Part shown: one piece after another, positions 34,975 to 43,395 of the stretch
How the letters are laid out: every line of letters starts with the position of its first letter
How positions within the stretch are numbered: position 1 is the first letter of the stretch
Assembly (NCBI RefSeq): GCF_049856175.1
Contig: NZ_JBNDNA010000007.1
Location: 1 to 64,000, forward strand
Length of the DNA: 64,000 bases
DNA from: JB111 sp049856175
GTDB taxonomy: Bacteria; Actinomycetota; Actinomycetes; Actinomycetales; Actinomycetaceae
Reading direction: 5' to 3'
Notes under the pieces: generated by a model
Database searches by the model: none
Seen by the model: only the letters and a program-made list of their open reading frames with translations
Told to the model about the DNA's origin: nothing
Program-made: the position numbers and the translations under genes

Positions 34975-35726
34975 TAGTAGACCGCGAGGCGTCCGTCGGG
35001 GCCGTCGATGACGCGCACCGGGGTGTCGAACACCCGCGTGAGCACCTCGTCGGTCATGATCTCCTCCGACGTGCCGAAGTCGCAGACCATGCCGTCCTTC
35101 ATCGCGCAGATGTGGTCGGCGTACTTGCCGGCGAAGTTGATGTCGTGCAGCACGATGACGACGGTCCGGCCCAGCTCGGTCGCGGCCCGGCGCAGGTGCT
35201 TCATCATCTGGACCGAGTGCTTCATGTCGAGGTTGTTGAGCGGCTCGTCCAGCAGCACGTACTCGGTGTCCTGCGCGAGCACCATGGCCACGTAGGCGCG
35301 CTGTCGCTGGCCGCCGGAGAGCTGGTCGAGGTAGCGGCCCTCGAGCTCGGAGAGGTGGAGGAAGTCGATCGCCTGGCTGATCAGCTCCTCGTCCCGCCTG
35401 GTCAGTCGCCCCTGCGAGTAGGGGAACCGTCCGAAGCCCACGAGCTGGCGCACCGTGAGCCGGGTGATGAAGTGGTTCTCCTGGCGCAGGACGGACACGA
35501 TCTTCGCGAGGTCGCGGGACTTCGTGCTGGAGACGTCGTAGCCGGCGATCTCGATCGCGCCCGAGTCCATGCCGAGGAGCCGGCCCACCATCGTCAGCGT
35601 GGTCGACTTGCCGGCACCGTTGGGGCCGACGAGGGCCGTCACACCGCAGGCAGGGATCTCGATGGTGACGGGACCGATCGTCACCTCTGAGCTGTAGTCC
35701 TTGCGGACGGCGTCGAGCGTGATCAC
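34971..35726 (-). CDS. Siderophore ABC transporter ATP-binding protein, YclP/CeuD type
   Basis: A 251-residue ATPase of the Fe-siderophore import family. Walker A is GPNGAGKST (near residue 34), the Q-loop region VSVLRQENHFITRLTVRQLV, the signature LSGGQRQRAYVAMVLAQDTE, Walker B VLLDEPLNNLD and switch His in VIVLHDINFAGKYADH. The sequence QENH.I..RLTVR.LV.FGRFPYS.GRLT is characteristic of YclP/CeuD, which serve petrobactin or related catecholates. The GTG at 35726 overlaps the stop of the upstream permease (GTGA). Fourth gene of the importer operon. Confidence 0.93.
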   Translation of the reverse strand: MITLDAVRKDYSSEVTIGPVTIEIPACGVTALVGPNGAGKSTTLTMVGRLLGMDSGAIEIAGYDVSSTKSRDLAKIVSVLRQENHFITRLTVRQLVGFGRFPYSQGRLTRRDEELISQAIDFLHLSELEGRYLDQLSGGQRQRAYVAMVLAQDTEYVLLDEPLNNLDMKHSVQMMKHLRRAATELGRTVVIVLHDINFAGKYADHICAMKDGMVCDFGTSEEIMTDEVLTRVFDTPVRVIDGPDGRLAVYY

Positions 35727-36826
35727 AGGCGCCCCTTCCTGAGGATGACGACGAGAAAGACGATGCCGCCGACGAACTCGATGAGGATCGAGACCACGCC
35801 GGCCGCCGAGAAGATGTTCCGCATGACGAAGTAGGCGCCGGACAGGACGACGAAGCCGGTGAGGCCGGCCATCGGCAGGGTGTACCGGTGGTCGTGCGTG
35901 CCGGAGAACTGGTAGGCGAGCGTCGCCACGAGGAAGCCGAGGAACGTCATCCGGCCGATCATCGCGGTGGAGACGGCCATGAGGATCGAGACGAGGAACA
36001 GCACCTTGATGATCTCGGCCCGGTGGTTGACCCCGAGTCCCATGCTGATGTCCCGGCCGAGGGCGACCACGTTGAGCCGACGGGCGCGCAGCAGGATGGC
36101 GCCCGTGGCGAGGACGCACAGCGGGATCGCGAGCGGGAGGTAGTCGGCGTCGGCGTTGGACACGGAGCCGAACAGGCGTGCGGTGAGGACGTCGAACTCG
36201 CTCGGCGTGAGCAGGCGCTGCATGAAGGTCGACACCGAGCCGAGCCCGGCGCCGATGATGATGCCGACGAGCAGCATGACCTGAAGGTTCGCGTACCTCC
36301 CGGACAGCAGCCATCCGTAGAGGAACAGCGCGAAGACCACCATGAGGGCGACCTGCAGCGCGAACTGGGGCACGCCCTGGACCGCGACGACCCCGGCGAC
36401 GCCGAGGAAGTAGACCGCGGAGGTCTGGACCGCGACGTAGAGGGACTCGAAGCCCATGATCGACGGCGTGATGATCCGGTTGTTCGTCACCGTCTGGAAG
36501 GCGACGGTCGCGATCGCCTGGCACGTGGCCACCAGCGCCATGACGACGACGTCGGTGGCACGCATCCGCGCGATGATCCAGAACCGGTCGTCGGAGATCG
36601 GGACGGGGTTGTCGTAGGCGAGCAAACCGAAGCCGAAGCCGACCGACAGCAGGATCATGAGCGACAGCACGAGCCAGTAGCGCACCTGCTGGCGTCGCGT
36701 CTGGAAGGAGCCGGAGGTGCGCCGGGCGCTGCGGGGGCGCATCGGCGCCGTGATCTCGGGCGGGCCCGTCACGTCGTCCTCACCGGTGGTCGGCCCGGGG
36801 TCGTGGGCCGTCGTCGGGCTAGCCAC
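35723..36826 (-). CDS. Siderophore ABC transporter permease (second), FecCD family
   Basis: A 367-residue membrane protein with a hydrophilic N-terminus of about 50 residues and nine to ten helices. VMALVATCQAIATVAFQTVT and NRIITPSIMGFESLYVAVQT match the FecCD-family entry helices. LGRDISMGLGVNHRAEIIKV is the coupling-helix region that contacts the ATPase. MTFLGFLVATLAYQFSGTHD and HRYTLPMAGLTGFVVLSGA follow. It is of the YclO/CeuC type. The GTG start at 36826 overlaps the previous permease by 8 bases. Confidence 0.92.
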   Translation of the reverse strand: MASPTTAHDPGPTTGEDDVTGPPEITAPMRPRSARRTSGSFQTRRQQVRYWLVLSLMILLSVGFGFGLLAYDNPVPISDDRFWIIARMRATDVVVMALVATCQAIATVAFQTVTNNRIITPSIMGFESLYVAVQTSAVYFLGVAGVVAVQGVPQFALQVALMVVFALFLYGWLLSGRYANLQVMLLVGIIIGAGLGSVSTFMQRLLTPSEFDVLTARLFGSVSNADADYLPLAIPLCVLATGAILLRARRLNVVALGRDISMGLGVNHRAEIIKVLFLVSILMAVSTAMIGRMTFLGFLVATLAYQFSGTHDHRYTLPMAGLTGFVVLSGAYFVMRNIFSAAGVVSILIEFVGGIVFLVVILRKGRL

Positions 36827-37808
36827 GACGACGCTGCCGCAGGAGGAGGGCGATGAAGACGATCGAGCCGACGACCCCGAGCACCAGCGAGACCGGCACC
36901 TCGAACGGGGAGATGATCGTGCGACCGATGAGGTCGCAGACGGTGACGACGGCGATGCCGAGCAGGCACACCCACGGCAGGTTGCTGCGCAGGTCGTCGC
37001 CCCGGACCATCGAGACGATGTTGGGGACGATGAGCCCGAGGAAGGGCAGGTTCCCGACGACGACCGTCACCACCCCGGTGGCGATCGCGACGAGCGTGGT
37101 GCCCAGCAGGATGATCCGGTTGTAGTTGAGCCCGACGCTCGTCGAGATCTCCTCGCCGAGCCCGGCGACCGTGAACCGGTCGGCCACGAGGAACACGGCG
37201 ACGCCGACGAGCGCGACGAGCCACAGCAGCTCGTACTGCCCACGCAGCACGGAGGTGAAGCTGCCGGCGAACCAGACACCGAGGTTCTGCAGCATGTCGG
37301 TCGTCAGCGCGACGAACGTGGAGACGGCGCCGATGACCGCGCCGAGCATGATGCCGACGATCGGGACGATGAGGGAGGTCTTGAGCGACACCCGGCGCAG
37401 GAACAGGAAGAAGATCATCGTGCCGACGAACGCGAAGATCACGGCCCCGGTCATCCGGCCGAGGATGCTCGCGCCCGGGAACAGGATCATCACCGTGAGG
37501 AGGCCCAGACCAGCCCACTCGGTGGTGCCCGTGGTCGTCGGCTCGACGAACCGGTTCTGCGTGAGGAGCTGCATGATGAGCCCGCACATGGCCATCGCGG
37601 CGCCGGCCAGCACGAGCGCGACCGTGCGCGGCACCCGGGTGATGGCGAACATGTCGACGTCCGTGGGGTTGTCGCCGAAGATGTCGTACTCGCCGGTCAG
37701 CAGGGACGCGACCAGCAGGAGCGCCACGACGGCGATGCCGACCGCGAGCCTGCGGTCGGCGAGCTTCCCCCTCGTGCGCGCTCGCGGCGCAGTGTCGGTC
37801 GTCGTCAT
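36819..37808 (-). CDS. Siderophore ABC transporter permease (first), FecCD family
   Basis: A 329-residue permease of the YclN/CeuB type. The entry motif is ITRVPRTVALVLAGAAMAMC, GLIMQLLTQNRFVEPTTTGT. EEISTSVGLNYNRIILLGTT is the coupling region and FLGLIVPNIVSMVRGDDLRS follows, as in FecCD proteins. About nine helices are seen. The ATG at 37808 is chosen for the short basic lead (TTTDTAPRARTRGKLADRRL) before the first helix. Two hairpins separate it from the upstream binding-protein gene. Confidence 0.93.
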   Translation of the reverse strand: MTTTDTAPRARTRGKLADRRLAVGIAVVALLLVASLLTGEYDIFGDNPTDVDMFAITRVPRTVALVLAGAAMAMCGLIMQLLTQNRFVEPTTTGTTEWAGLGLLTVMILFPGASILGRMTGAVIFAFVGTMIFFLFLRRVSLKTSLIVPIVGIMLGAVIGAVSTFVALTTDMLQNLGVWFAGSFTSVLRGQYELLWLVALVGVAVFLVADRFTVAGLGEEISTSVGLNYNRIILLGTTLVAIATGVVTVVVGNLPFLGLIVPNIVSMVRGDDLRSNLPWVCLLGIAVVTVCDLIGRTIISPFEVPVSLVLGVVGSIVFIALLLRQRRRG

Positions 37809-37839
37809 GGTGTCTTTCGTCGAGGACGTCGTGGCTCGT

Positions 37840-37860
37840 GCCCCGCGCGGCCCGCGGGGC
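37840..37860 (-). terminator. Second hairpin between siderophore binding protein and permease genes
   Basis: GCCCCGCG and CGCGGGGC form perfect 8-base arms with a 5-base loop. It follows the stronger hairpin at 37865-37905 in the direction of transcription and may add to attenuation. Confidence 0.5.
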
Positions 37861-37864
37861 GAGG

Positions 37865-37905
37865 AGCGGCGGTGGGCCGGGTGGACGGGCCGGCCCACCG
37901 CCGCT
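37865..37905 (-). terminator. Strong intra-operon hairpin after the siderophore binding-protein gene
   Basis: AGCGGCGGTGGGCCGG and its exact complement form 16-base arms around a 9-base loop, 14 bases after the binding-protein stop. Inside an operon this usually works as a partial terminator or 3' RNA stabiliser, so more binding protein than permease is made. Confidence 0.75.
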
Positions 37906-37919
37906 GGTTCATCGCGGGA

Positions 37920-39038
37920 TCAGGCAGCGCCCTCGAGGGCGTCCGCGAAGTCGTTGAGGAACTCCGTGTAGGTCTGGATGCCCTCGTTCGTGTAGGTGTC
38001 CTCGGGCATGTAGACGATCTGGTCCTCCTGGACGGCCGTGACGCCGGACAGCGCCTCGGAGCCGGTGAGGAGCTCCTGGGCCGGCGTGTAGCCCTCCTCG
38101 TCCGCCCCGACGGCAGCGTCGCGGTCCATGACGAGGATCCAGTCGGGGTTGGAGTCGGCGATGGCCTCGACCGAGATGTCGTCGCCCTGGTGGTCGTCGG
38201 ACGCGTCGTCGATCTCGAGCGCCGGGGTCAGGCCGGCGATGTCGAAGACCGGGCCGAGCGTGCGGCCGACGGTCGGCGCGAGGTAGCCGATGTTGCCGCC
38301 AGAGGTGTTGACGGCCATGACCGTCTGCTCGGGGTCGTACGCGGCGGTGACCCGCTCGACGGCGGCCTCGAGCTCCTCGACCAGCGTCGCGGCCTCGTCC
38401 TGGTGGCCGAAGATCTCGCCGAGCTGGGTGACCTGCCGGGCGAGCTCGGCGTCGAACGGCTCGCCCTCGCGGGGGTCGAGGTCGGTGACGACGGCGTTCG
38501 GCGCGAGCTCGGCGAAGTCCTCGGCGTACTGGGTGAAGCGCTGGCCGTTGACGATGATGTCCGGGTCGGCGACGACCACGGCCTCCAGGTCCGGCTCGCG
38601 GTGGTTGCCGAGGTCGACGATCTCGTCCTGGTTGGGGAAGGTCACCGTCTCGGGCATGAGCGAGACGGCGGCGGCGGTGGGCTCGATGCCCCAGTCGGCC
38701 AGGGTCTCGAAGCTGCGGTTGTCGGTGACGACGATCGACTCCGGCGCGGAGTCGAGCGTGTGCGTACCGTTGTTGTCCTCGAACTCGACGGCGCCACCGG
38801 CGGCCGGGTCGTCGGAGCCTGCCTCGTCCGAGCCCGCCTCGTCGGAGCCGGTCTCCGACCCGTCGGAGCCGGCCTCGGGCTCCGTGTCGACGCCGCCCTC
38901 CTCCTCGGGGGCCTCCTCGCTCGTGCCGTCGTCCTCGGGCACCTCGCTCGACTCGTCGTCGGCGGACGAGCAGGCGGCGGTCGCGAGCAGTGCGAACGCG
39001 GCGGACCCGCCGATCAGGGTGCAGCGCAGGGTGTTCAT
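37920..39038 (-). CDS. Siderophore-binding lipoprotein, YclQ/CeuE type
   Basis: A 372-residue lipoprotein that should capture ferric siderophores outside the cell. The signal peptide ends with lipobox LLATAAC (Cys23). Residues about 25-80 are a strongly acidic linker with GSDEAGSDEAGSDDP repeats. The binding domain has VTDNRSFETLADWGIEPTAA, EIVDLGNHREPDLEAVVVAD PDIIV, QLGEIFGHQDEAATLVEELE and WILVMDRDAAVG, the pattern of class-III cluster A proteins such as YclQ, CeuE and FpuA. The ATG at 39038 follows the iron box. First gene of the four-gene importer. Confidence 0.92.
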   Translation of the reverse strand: MNTLRCTLIGGSAAFALLATAACSSADDESSEVPEDDGTSEEAPEEEGGVDTEPEAGSDGSETGSDEAGSDEAGSDDPAAGGAVEFEDNNGTHTLDSAPESIVVTDNRSFETLADWGIEPTAAAVSLMPETVTFPNQDEIVDLGNHREPDLEAVVVADPDIIVNGQRFTQYAEDFAELAPNAVVTDLDPREGEPFDAELARQVTQLGEIFGHQDEAATLVEELEAAVERVTAAYDPEQTVMAVNTSGGNIGYLAPTVGRTLGPVFDIAGLTPALEIDDASDDHQGDDISVEAIADSNPDWILVMDRDAAVGADEEGYTPAQELLTGSEALSGVTAVQEDQIVYMPEDTYTNEGIQTYTEFLNDFADALEGAA

Positions 39039-39077
39039 GAGCTCTCCATCGGTCTAAGTGGTACGGGCCTCGCGCAG

Positions 39078-39096
39078 TGAGGTAAGGCGACCCTAA
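39078..39096 (-). promoter_or_regulatory. DtxR/IdeR iron box upstream of the siderophore importer
   Basis: On the minus strand the 19 bases begin TTAGGGTCGCCTTACC and match the consensus TTAGGTTAGSCTAACCTAA at 15 of 19 positions. A TATATA box lies just upstream (about 39101-39107), so the repressor would cover the transcription start. Iron-repressed expression of the whole operon is expected. Confidence 0.82.
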
Positions 39097-39210
39097 CCGA
39101 TATATAGCCAACGCGGAGGTGCCGAAAATCAGAAACAGGTGGAGAGATTGGTGAGTTGACTCTCACCCGACGAGTGTCGTCCACAGGGTCGACGGGACCG
39201 ACCCAGAGGA

Positions 39211-40293
39211 TCAGGCGTCAGCGGCGGCGTCTGCGTCGGACGTCGATCGGTGGAGCGCCGAGCGCACCGACGCCAGCGCGGCGACGGCGCGCCGCTTTCC
39301 GGCCAGTGCGGCCACGAGCGCCCGGTAGAGGGCGGGCCGCAGCGGGACGTCCCACGCTCCCGGCACCTCGGTGACGTCGTCGGAGAACTTGGTCTTGAAG
39401 TCCCGCACGCCGGTGAGGCGCGGTGCGCGCGGGGAGTCGATGCCCATGAGGTCGAAGGTGCGCACCCCCTCGGCCTGCAGGGTGGCCGCCATGTGCCAGA
39501 CGAGCAGGTCGGGCGCGCCCGCCCGGCGGCCCGCGTGGCTCGATGCCGCGTAGTAGTACGTGGCCAGCCCCTCGCCGACCGTGACGATCCCCCAGCACAG
39601 GGGCTGCCCCTCGCGGTCGCGCACGACGAACAGCCGGGCGTGCTCCGGGCCGAGCGAGTCGAGCATGGTCGTGTACTGGCTCGAGACCGCGATGCCGAAG
39701 CCGTCGCGCTCGGCGGTCTCCTCCAGGAGCGCGTAGAGCTCGGCGAACCCGGCGGCGTCGATCCCGGTCTCCTCGCCGGGGACCAGGTCCTCGTTGCGGC
39801 CGGCCTTGCGCACGTCGCGCCGGCCCCGCTTCTTCATGCCGGCCAGGAGCGTCTCGGCGTCGCCGGTGCCCGCGAGGTCGAGGACGACGGTCCGGTCGTA
39901 GGTCACGGACTGCAGCAGCTCGAACAGGTCGTCCGCCGGGTGGCGGGCGTGCAGCCGGACGAACGCCGCCCGCGGCTCGGCGGCGCGGAGCGACCGGGTG
40001 AGCGCCCGGCGCAGCGCGTGCTCCGCCTCGGGGGTGTCGGCGGTGAGCCAGACGGGTCCGTGCCGGGCCCACAGGTAGGTGAAGCCGCGCCCACGCAGAC
40101 GGGACAGCGCGAGGACGGCCTGCGGTTCGCCGTCGAGCAGCCAGGCCAGCCGGCCGGCGGGCTCACGCCCCGGCATCGCCGCGTCGTACGCGTCCCACGC
40201 CTCGGACTGCTCGACGGGGAGCTCGCGGCCGGCCGCGGCGACCGCCTCCTCCAGCGCGCCGGGGGTCAGCGGGACGATCTGCGAGCGGGGCAC
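39211..40293 (-). CDS. FemAB-like peptidoglycan-bridge/GNAT transferase (paralogue 1)
   Basis: A 360-residue protein with the double GNAT fold of the FemABX group. The first half has PVEQSEAWDAYDAAMPGREP and YLWARHGPVWLTADTPEAE. The bridging MKKRGRRDVRKAGRNEDLVP (about 182-201) is the FemABX-type helix entry. The second half has LFVVRDREGQPLCWGIVTVG, YYYAASSHAGRRAGAPDLLV and WHMAATLQAEGVRTFDLMGI. FemX enzymes add amino acids from tRNA to lipid II, but some members act on other substrates. The GTG at 40293 has GGAGG 4 bases upstream. It is divergent from its paralogue at 40418 over 124 bases. Confidence 0.85.
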   Translation of the reverse strand: MPRSQIVPLTPGALEEAVAAAGRELPVEQSEAWDAYDAAMPGREPAGRLAWLLDGEPQAVLALSRLRGRGFTYLWARHGPVWLTADTPEAEHALRRALTRSLRAAEPRAAFVRLHARHPADDLFELLQSVTYDRTVVLDLAGTGDAETLLAGMKKRGRRDVRKAGRNEDLVPGEETGIDAAGFAELYALLEETAERDGFGIAVSSQYTTMLDSLGPEHARLFVVRDREGQPLCWGIVTVGEGLATYYYAASSHAGRRAGAPDLLVWHMAATLQAEGVRTFDLMGIDSPRAPRLTGVRDFKTKFSDDVTEVPGAWDVPLRPALYRALVAALAGKRRAVAALASVRSALHRSTSDADAAADA

Positions 40294-40417
40294 GGCACCT
40301 CCGGGTGCGTCGGGGAGCGGTGGGCGGCTCACGGGCGCCGGACACCGCACACCATACGCGTCGGCGATAGCCTGGCCCTGCCCGACGACCCGCGGGCGCC
40401 CATCCACCGGAGGTCAC

Positions 40418-41443
40418 GTGACGCTTCAGCTCCGCCCCTGCGACGACGTCGAGTACCGGCGGCTCACCGCCGACGCCGCGATGCCCGTGGAGCAGACCAT
40501 CGAGTGGGACGACTACGACGCCACCGTGGCCGGCCGCACCCCGTGGGGCCGGCTCGCGGCCTGGGAGGGGCGCGAGGCCGTCGCCGTCGTCTCGTTGTCG
40601 AAGGTCTCGGTCGGCGCCGGCGTCTCGTGGCTGTGGGCGAAGTTCGGGCCCGTCTGGCTCGACGAGCCGACCCCCGAGCGGGAGCGAGCGCTGCGCGACC
40701 AGCTGGCGGCGTCGCTCAGGCGCGTGGACCCGGGGGTGGCGTTCGTCCGGCTGCACGCCCGCTACGACGACGTCGACCTGGTCCCCGTCATGCAGGGCAT
40801 CACGTTCGACTCGACGGTCGTCGTCGACCTCACCGGGACGGCCGAGGACGTTCTGGCGCGGATGAAGAAGCGCGGCCGGCGCGACGTGCGCAGGGCGGAG
40901 CGCGAGGAGGGCCTTACCGTCACGGAGGACACCGGGCTGGACCGGGCGGCGTTCGACGAGCTGTACGCGCTGTTCGAGGAGACCGGCGAGCGCGCGGCGT
41001 TCGGCGTGCACCCCGCCGACCGGTACCACGAGATGATGCGCCTCGTCGGGCCGGAGATCATGCGGCTGTTCGTCGTGCGCGACGCCGGCCGACCCGTCGC
41101 GTGGGCACAGGTCAACGTCATCGGAGCGCACGCGACGTACTCGATCGGCGCGTCGGGCGAGTCGGCCCGGCACTCCGGCGCGCCCGACCTGCTCCAGTGG
41201 GAGATCATGCAGCGGCTCCAGGCCGAGGGGGTGCGCACCTACGACCTCGGCGGCGTCGGCTCGGCGGAGTTCGACTCGCTCGCCGGGCTCACCATGTTCA
41301 AGACGAAGTTCCACCCCGACGTCGTCCCGGCCGCCGCCGCACGCGACCTCCCGGTGCGTCCCGGCGTGTACCGCACGCTCGTCGCCGGCCGGCACCTCAA
41401 GCAGGCGGCCCGACGGCGGCTGGCCGGGCTGCGCCGCCGCTGA
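40418..41443 (+). CDS. FemAB-like peptidoglycan-bridge/GNAT transferase (paralogue 2)
   Basis: A 341-residue protein clearly related to the divergent gene at 39211-40293: AMPVEQTIEWDDYDATVAGR, WLWAKFGPVWLDEPTPERER, FVRLHARYDDVDLVPVMQGI, ARMKKRGRRDVRRAEREEGL and QWEIMQRLQAEGVRTYDLGG. The GTG at 40418 has GGAGGT at 40409-40414. Two diverged FemX-like copies side by side suggest that two residues are added in turn, as FemA and FemB do in staphylococci. The amino acid cannot be told from sequence. The dispersed repeat at 41455 follows 12 bases after the stop. Confidence 0.85.
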   Translation: MTLQLRPCDDVEYRRLTADAAMPVEQTIEWDDYDATVAGRTPWGRLAAWEGREAVAVVSLSKVSVGAGVSWLWAKFGPVWLDEPTPERERALRDQLAASLRRVDPGVAFVRLHARYDDVDLVPVMQGITFDSTVVVDLTGTAEDVLARMKKRGRRDVRRAEREEGLTVTEDTGLDRAAFDELYALFEETGERAAFGVHPADRYHEMMRLVGPEIMRLFVVRDAGRPVAWAQVNVIGAHATYSIGASGESARHSGAPDLLQWEIMQRLQAEGVRTYDLGGVGSAEFDSLAGLTMFKTKFHPDVVPAAAARDLPVRPGVYRTLVAGRHLKQAARRRLAGLRRR

Positions 41444-41454
41444 CCCCCGTCCCC

Positions 41455-41474
41455 GCGAATGAGCGGACTTCTGC
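41455..41474 (+). repeat. Single distant copy of the dispersed repeat
   Basis: GCGAATGAGCGGACTTCTGC differs by one base from the core at 8283-8302. It lies in the 53-base gap between two convergent genes, again right after a stop codon. Confidence 0.85.
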
Positions 41475-41496
41475 CCGCCGCACGTGCGCAGCCGGC

Positions 41497-42744
41497 CTAG
41501 AACCCCGTGGCCGTGGGCCGCGGGTAGTGGGCCGCGAGCGCGCGGAGCTGGTTGAGGCCCGCCTGGCGGGCGTAGAGCGACCGGCGCAGGTTGCGGTCCC
41601 TGCGGTAGAGCAGCGGGTTGACCGCCCGGCGCCTCGCGAGCACACCCAGCACCTCGCGCAGGAGCCGCCGGTCGCGCACGTAGCGCGGCAGCACGACGGT
41701 CGGCACGAACGCCATGACGCCGCGGCGGGACGCCACGCGCTCCGGCAGCGCACGGCCCTCGACCCGGTCGGCCACGAGGGCCTCCATGAGGTTGAGCCCG
41801 CCCACGTTGACGTAGTAGCCGCCCCGTCCGGCACGCGGGTTGACGTCGAGCAGCACCCGCCGGCCGTCCCGCGGGTCGATCTTCACGTCGATGCTGAACA
41901 GGCCCGTCAGGCCGAGGGCACCGATCACCCGGCGGGCGTCCTCGAGCAGGTCGGGGTGCTCCCGGACGTAGATGATCCCCGCGTTGCCGATGAAGCCCGG
42001 CTGGTGGAGCCCCAGCAGGACCTGCCCGGTGGCGGCCATCGTCATCCGCCCCGAGGAGTCGACGTAGCCGTTGACGACCCACGTCGTCGTGTCGTCCCCG
42101 GGGACCAGCTCCTGGGCGAGGAACGTGCCGGTGAACCCGGCGCCCCGCACGAGGCGCAGGACGTCCATCGCCTCTGCCCGGTCGGCCACCGGGTAGGCCT
42201 TCTTCCGGCCCTCGAAGAACAGGTTGGCGTACGTGGTCCCGCCGTCGGCGGGCTTGAGGATCGCCGGCAGCGGGACCTCCTTCAGCGCGGCCGCCCAGGC
42301 GTCCTCGTCGTCGGTGAGCGACACCTCCGTACCCCGGGGCGTCGGGACGCCGACCGACCGCGCGACCTGCTCGAGGTTCGCCTTGTCCGACGCAGCGCGC
42401 ACGAGCTCGGCGGGCGCGAGCCCCACGAGGTAGTTCTTCTCGAGGCGCTCGCGGTGGGTGAGCATCATGTCGACGTCCTGGTCCATCGTCGGCATGAGGA
42501 GGTGGCGTCGGTCGGGGTGGGCGGCGGCGTGCTCCTCGAGGCGGTCGAGGACGAGCCCGGTGTCGAGCGTCCCTCCCCTGCCCAGGTAGAGCTGGTCGAG
42601 GATCGCGCTGTGGTCCACGGGTCCGCGCGGCTGGTTGAGCACGATCGTCGAGCGGACCGAGAAGGCCTCGTGGAAGGCGCGGGCGACCGAGTAGGTGCCG
42701 AGGTCGGATCCGAGGACGACGGGGCGCAGGTCCGGGTGGCTCAC
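41497..42744 (-). CDS. ATP-grasp ligase, possible D-aspartate ligase-like cell-wall enzyme
   Basis: A 415-residue ATP-grasp protein. The start PVVLGSDLGTYSVARAFHEA resembles Aslfm, the D-aspartate ligase of Enterococcus faecium that adds D-Asp to the cell-wall precursor. ATP-grasp features are ASDKANLEQVARSVGVPTPR, PAILKPADGGTTYANLFFEG, KAYPVADRAEAMDVL, SIDVKIDPRDGRRVLLDVNP and RAGRGGYYVNVGG, which hold the ATP- and Mg-binding Lys, Asp and Asn. The GTG at 42744 begins the fold. Its neighbours, two FemX-like genes, support a role in the interpeptide bridge. Other carboxylate-amine ligase substrates are not excluded. Confidence 0.75.
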   Translation of the reverse strand: MSHPDLRPVVLGSDLGTYSVARAFHEAFSVRSTIVLNQPRGPVDHSAILDQLYLGRGGTLDTGLVLDRLEEHAAAHPDRRHLLMPTMDQDVDMMLTHRERLEKNYLVGLAPAELVRAASDKANLEQVARSVGVPTPRGTEVSLTDDEDAWAAALKEVPLPAILKPADGGTTYANLFFEGRKKAYPVADRAEAMDVLRLVRGAGFTGTFLAQELVPGDDTTTWVVNGYVDSSGRMTMAATGQVLLGLHQPGFIGNAGIIYVREHPDLLEDARRVIGALGLTGLFSIDVKIDPRDGRRVLLDVNPRAGRGGYYVNVGGLNLMEALVADRVEGRALPERVASRRGVMAFVPTVVLPRYVRDRRLLREVLGVLARRRAVNPLLYRRDRNLRRSLYARQAGLNQLRALAAHYPRPTATGF

Positions 42745-42810
42745 CGAAGGAACTGTGCCACGCCCGGCGCGCCGCCGACCACGTCCGCGGCGCGCGCCTA
42801 GCCTGTCGGG

Positions 42811-43395
42811 GTGAGCAGCACGGGCCGGGACATCCCCGCGGACTTCGAGCGTGCGCTGCTCTCGCTGCGCGAGCCCCGGCTGCGGCGGGAGGTGCACCTC
42901 GAGGAGGTGCCCCCGCCCGCCCGCCTGGCGCCCTTCACCGCCGCGCTCACCGCGGAGATCACCCACTCCCCCGGCGACCTCGACCCCGACGCCTTCCTCG
43001 GGCACGGACGGTTCGTCGTCCTGCACGACCCGGACGGGCAGGACGCCTGGGGCGGGACGTTCCGAGTGGTCGTCCTCGCCCGCGCCCGGCTCGAGGAGGA
43101 GATGGGGGCCGACGCGCTGCTCGGCGAGGTCGCCTGGTCCTGGCTGTGCGAGTCCCTCGTCACCCAGGGCGCCGGGTTCCGCCACCTGTCCGGCAGCGTC
43201 ACCCGCGTCCTTTCGGAGTCCTTCGGCGGCCTGGAGCTCGCGGGAGGCGACGTCGAGATCGAGGTCCGGGCGTCGTGGACGCCCAACACTCCCGAGCTCG
43301 GTCCGCACCTGGCGGCCTGGGCCGACCTCGCGTGCACCGTGGCCGGTCTGGAGCCGGTGCCGTCGACGGTCACCTCTCTGGCGAGGCGCCGATGA
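42811..43395 (+). CDS. DUF3000 family protein
   Basis: A 194-residue protein of unknown function. It shows the DUF3000 pattern: FERALLSLREPRLRREVHLE near the start, GTFRVVVLARARLEEEMGAD, LLGEVAWSWLCESLVTQGAG and SGSVTRVLSESFGGL, ending with EIEVRASWTPNTPELGPHLA. The family is restricted to actinobacteria and typically precedes the RNase D gene. The GTG at 42811 is the only good start. Its stop overlaps the next start by ATGA, so the two are coupled. Confidence 0.88.
   Translation: MSSTGRDIPADFERALLSLREPRLRREVHLEEVPPPARLAPFTAALTAEITHSPGDLDPDAFLGHGRFVVLHDPDGQDAWGGTFRVVVLARARLEEEMGADALLGEVAWSWLCESLVTQGAGFRHLSGSVTRVLSESFGGLELAGGDVEIEVRASWTPNTPELGPHLAAWADLACTVAGLEPVPSTVTSLARRR

Noticed and set aside
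39250..42801. 1183-codon open frame on the plus strand
   Set aside because: Antisense to the first FemX-like gene and the ATP-grasp gene, and out of frame with the second FemX-like gene. Composition is low-complexity Arg/Gly/Val/Asp.
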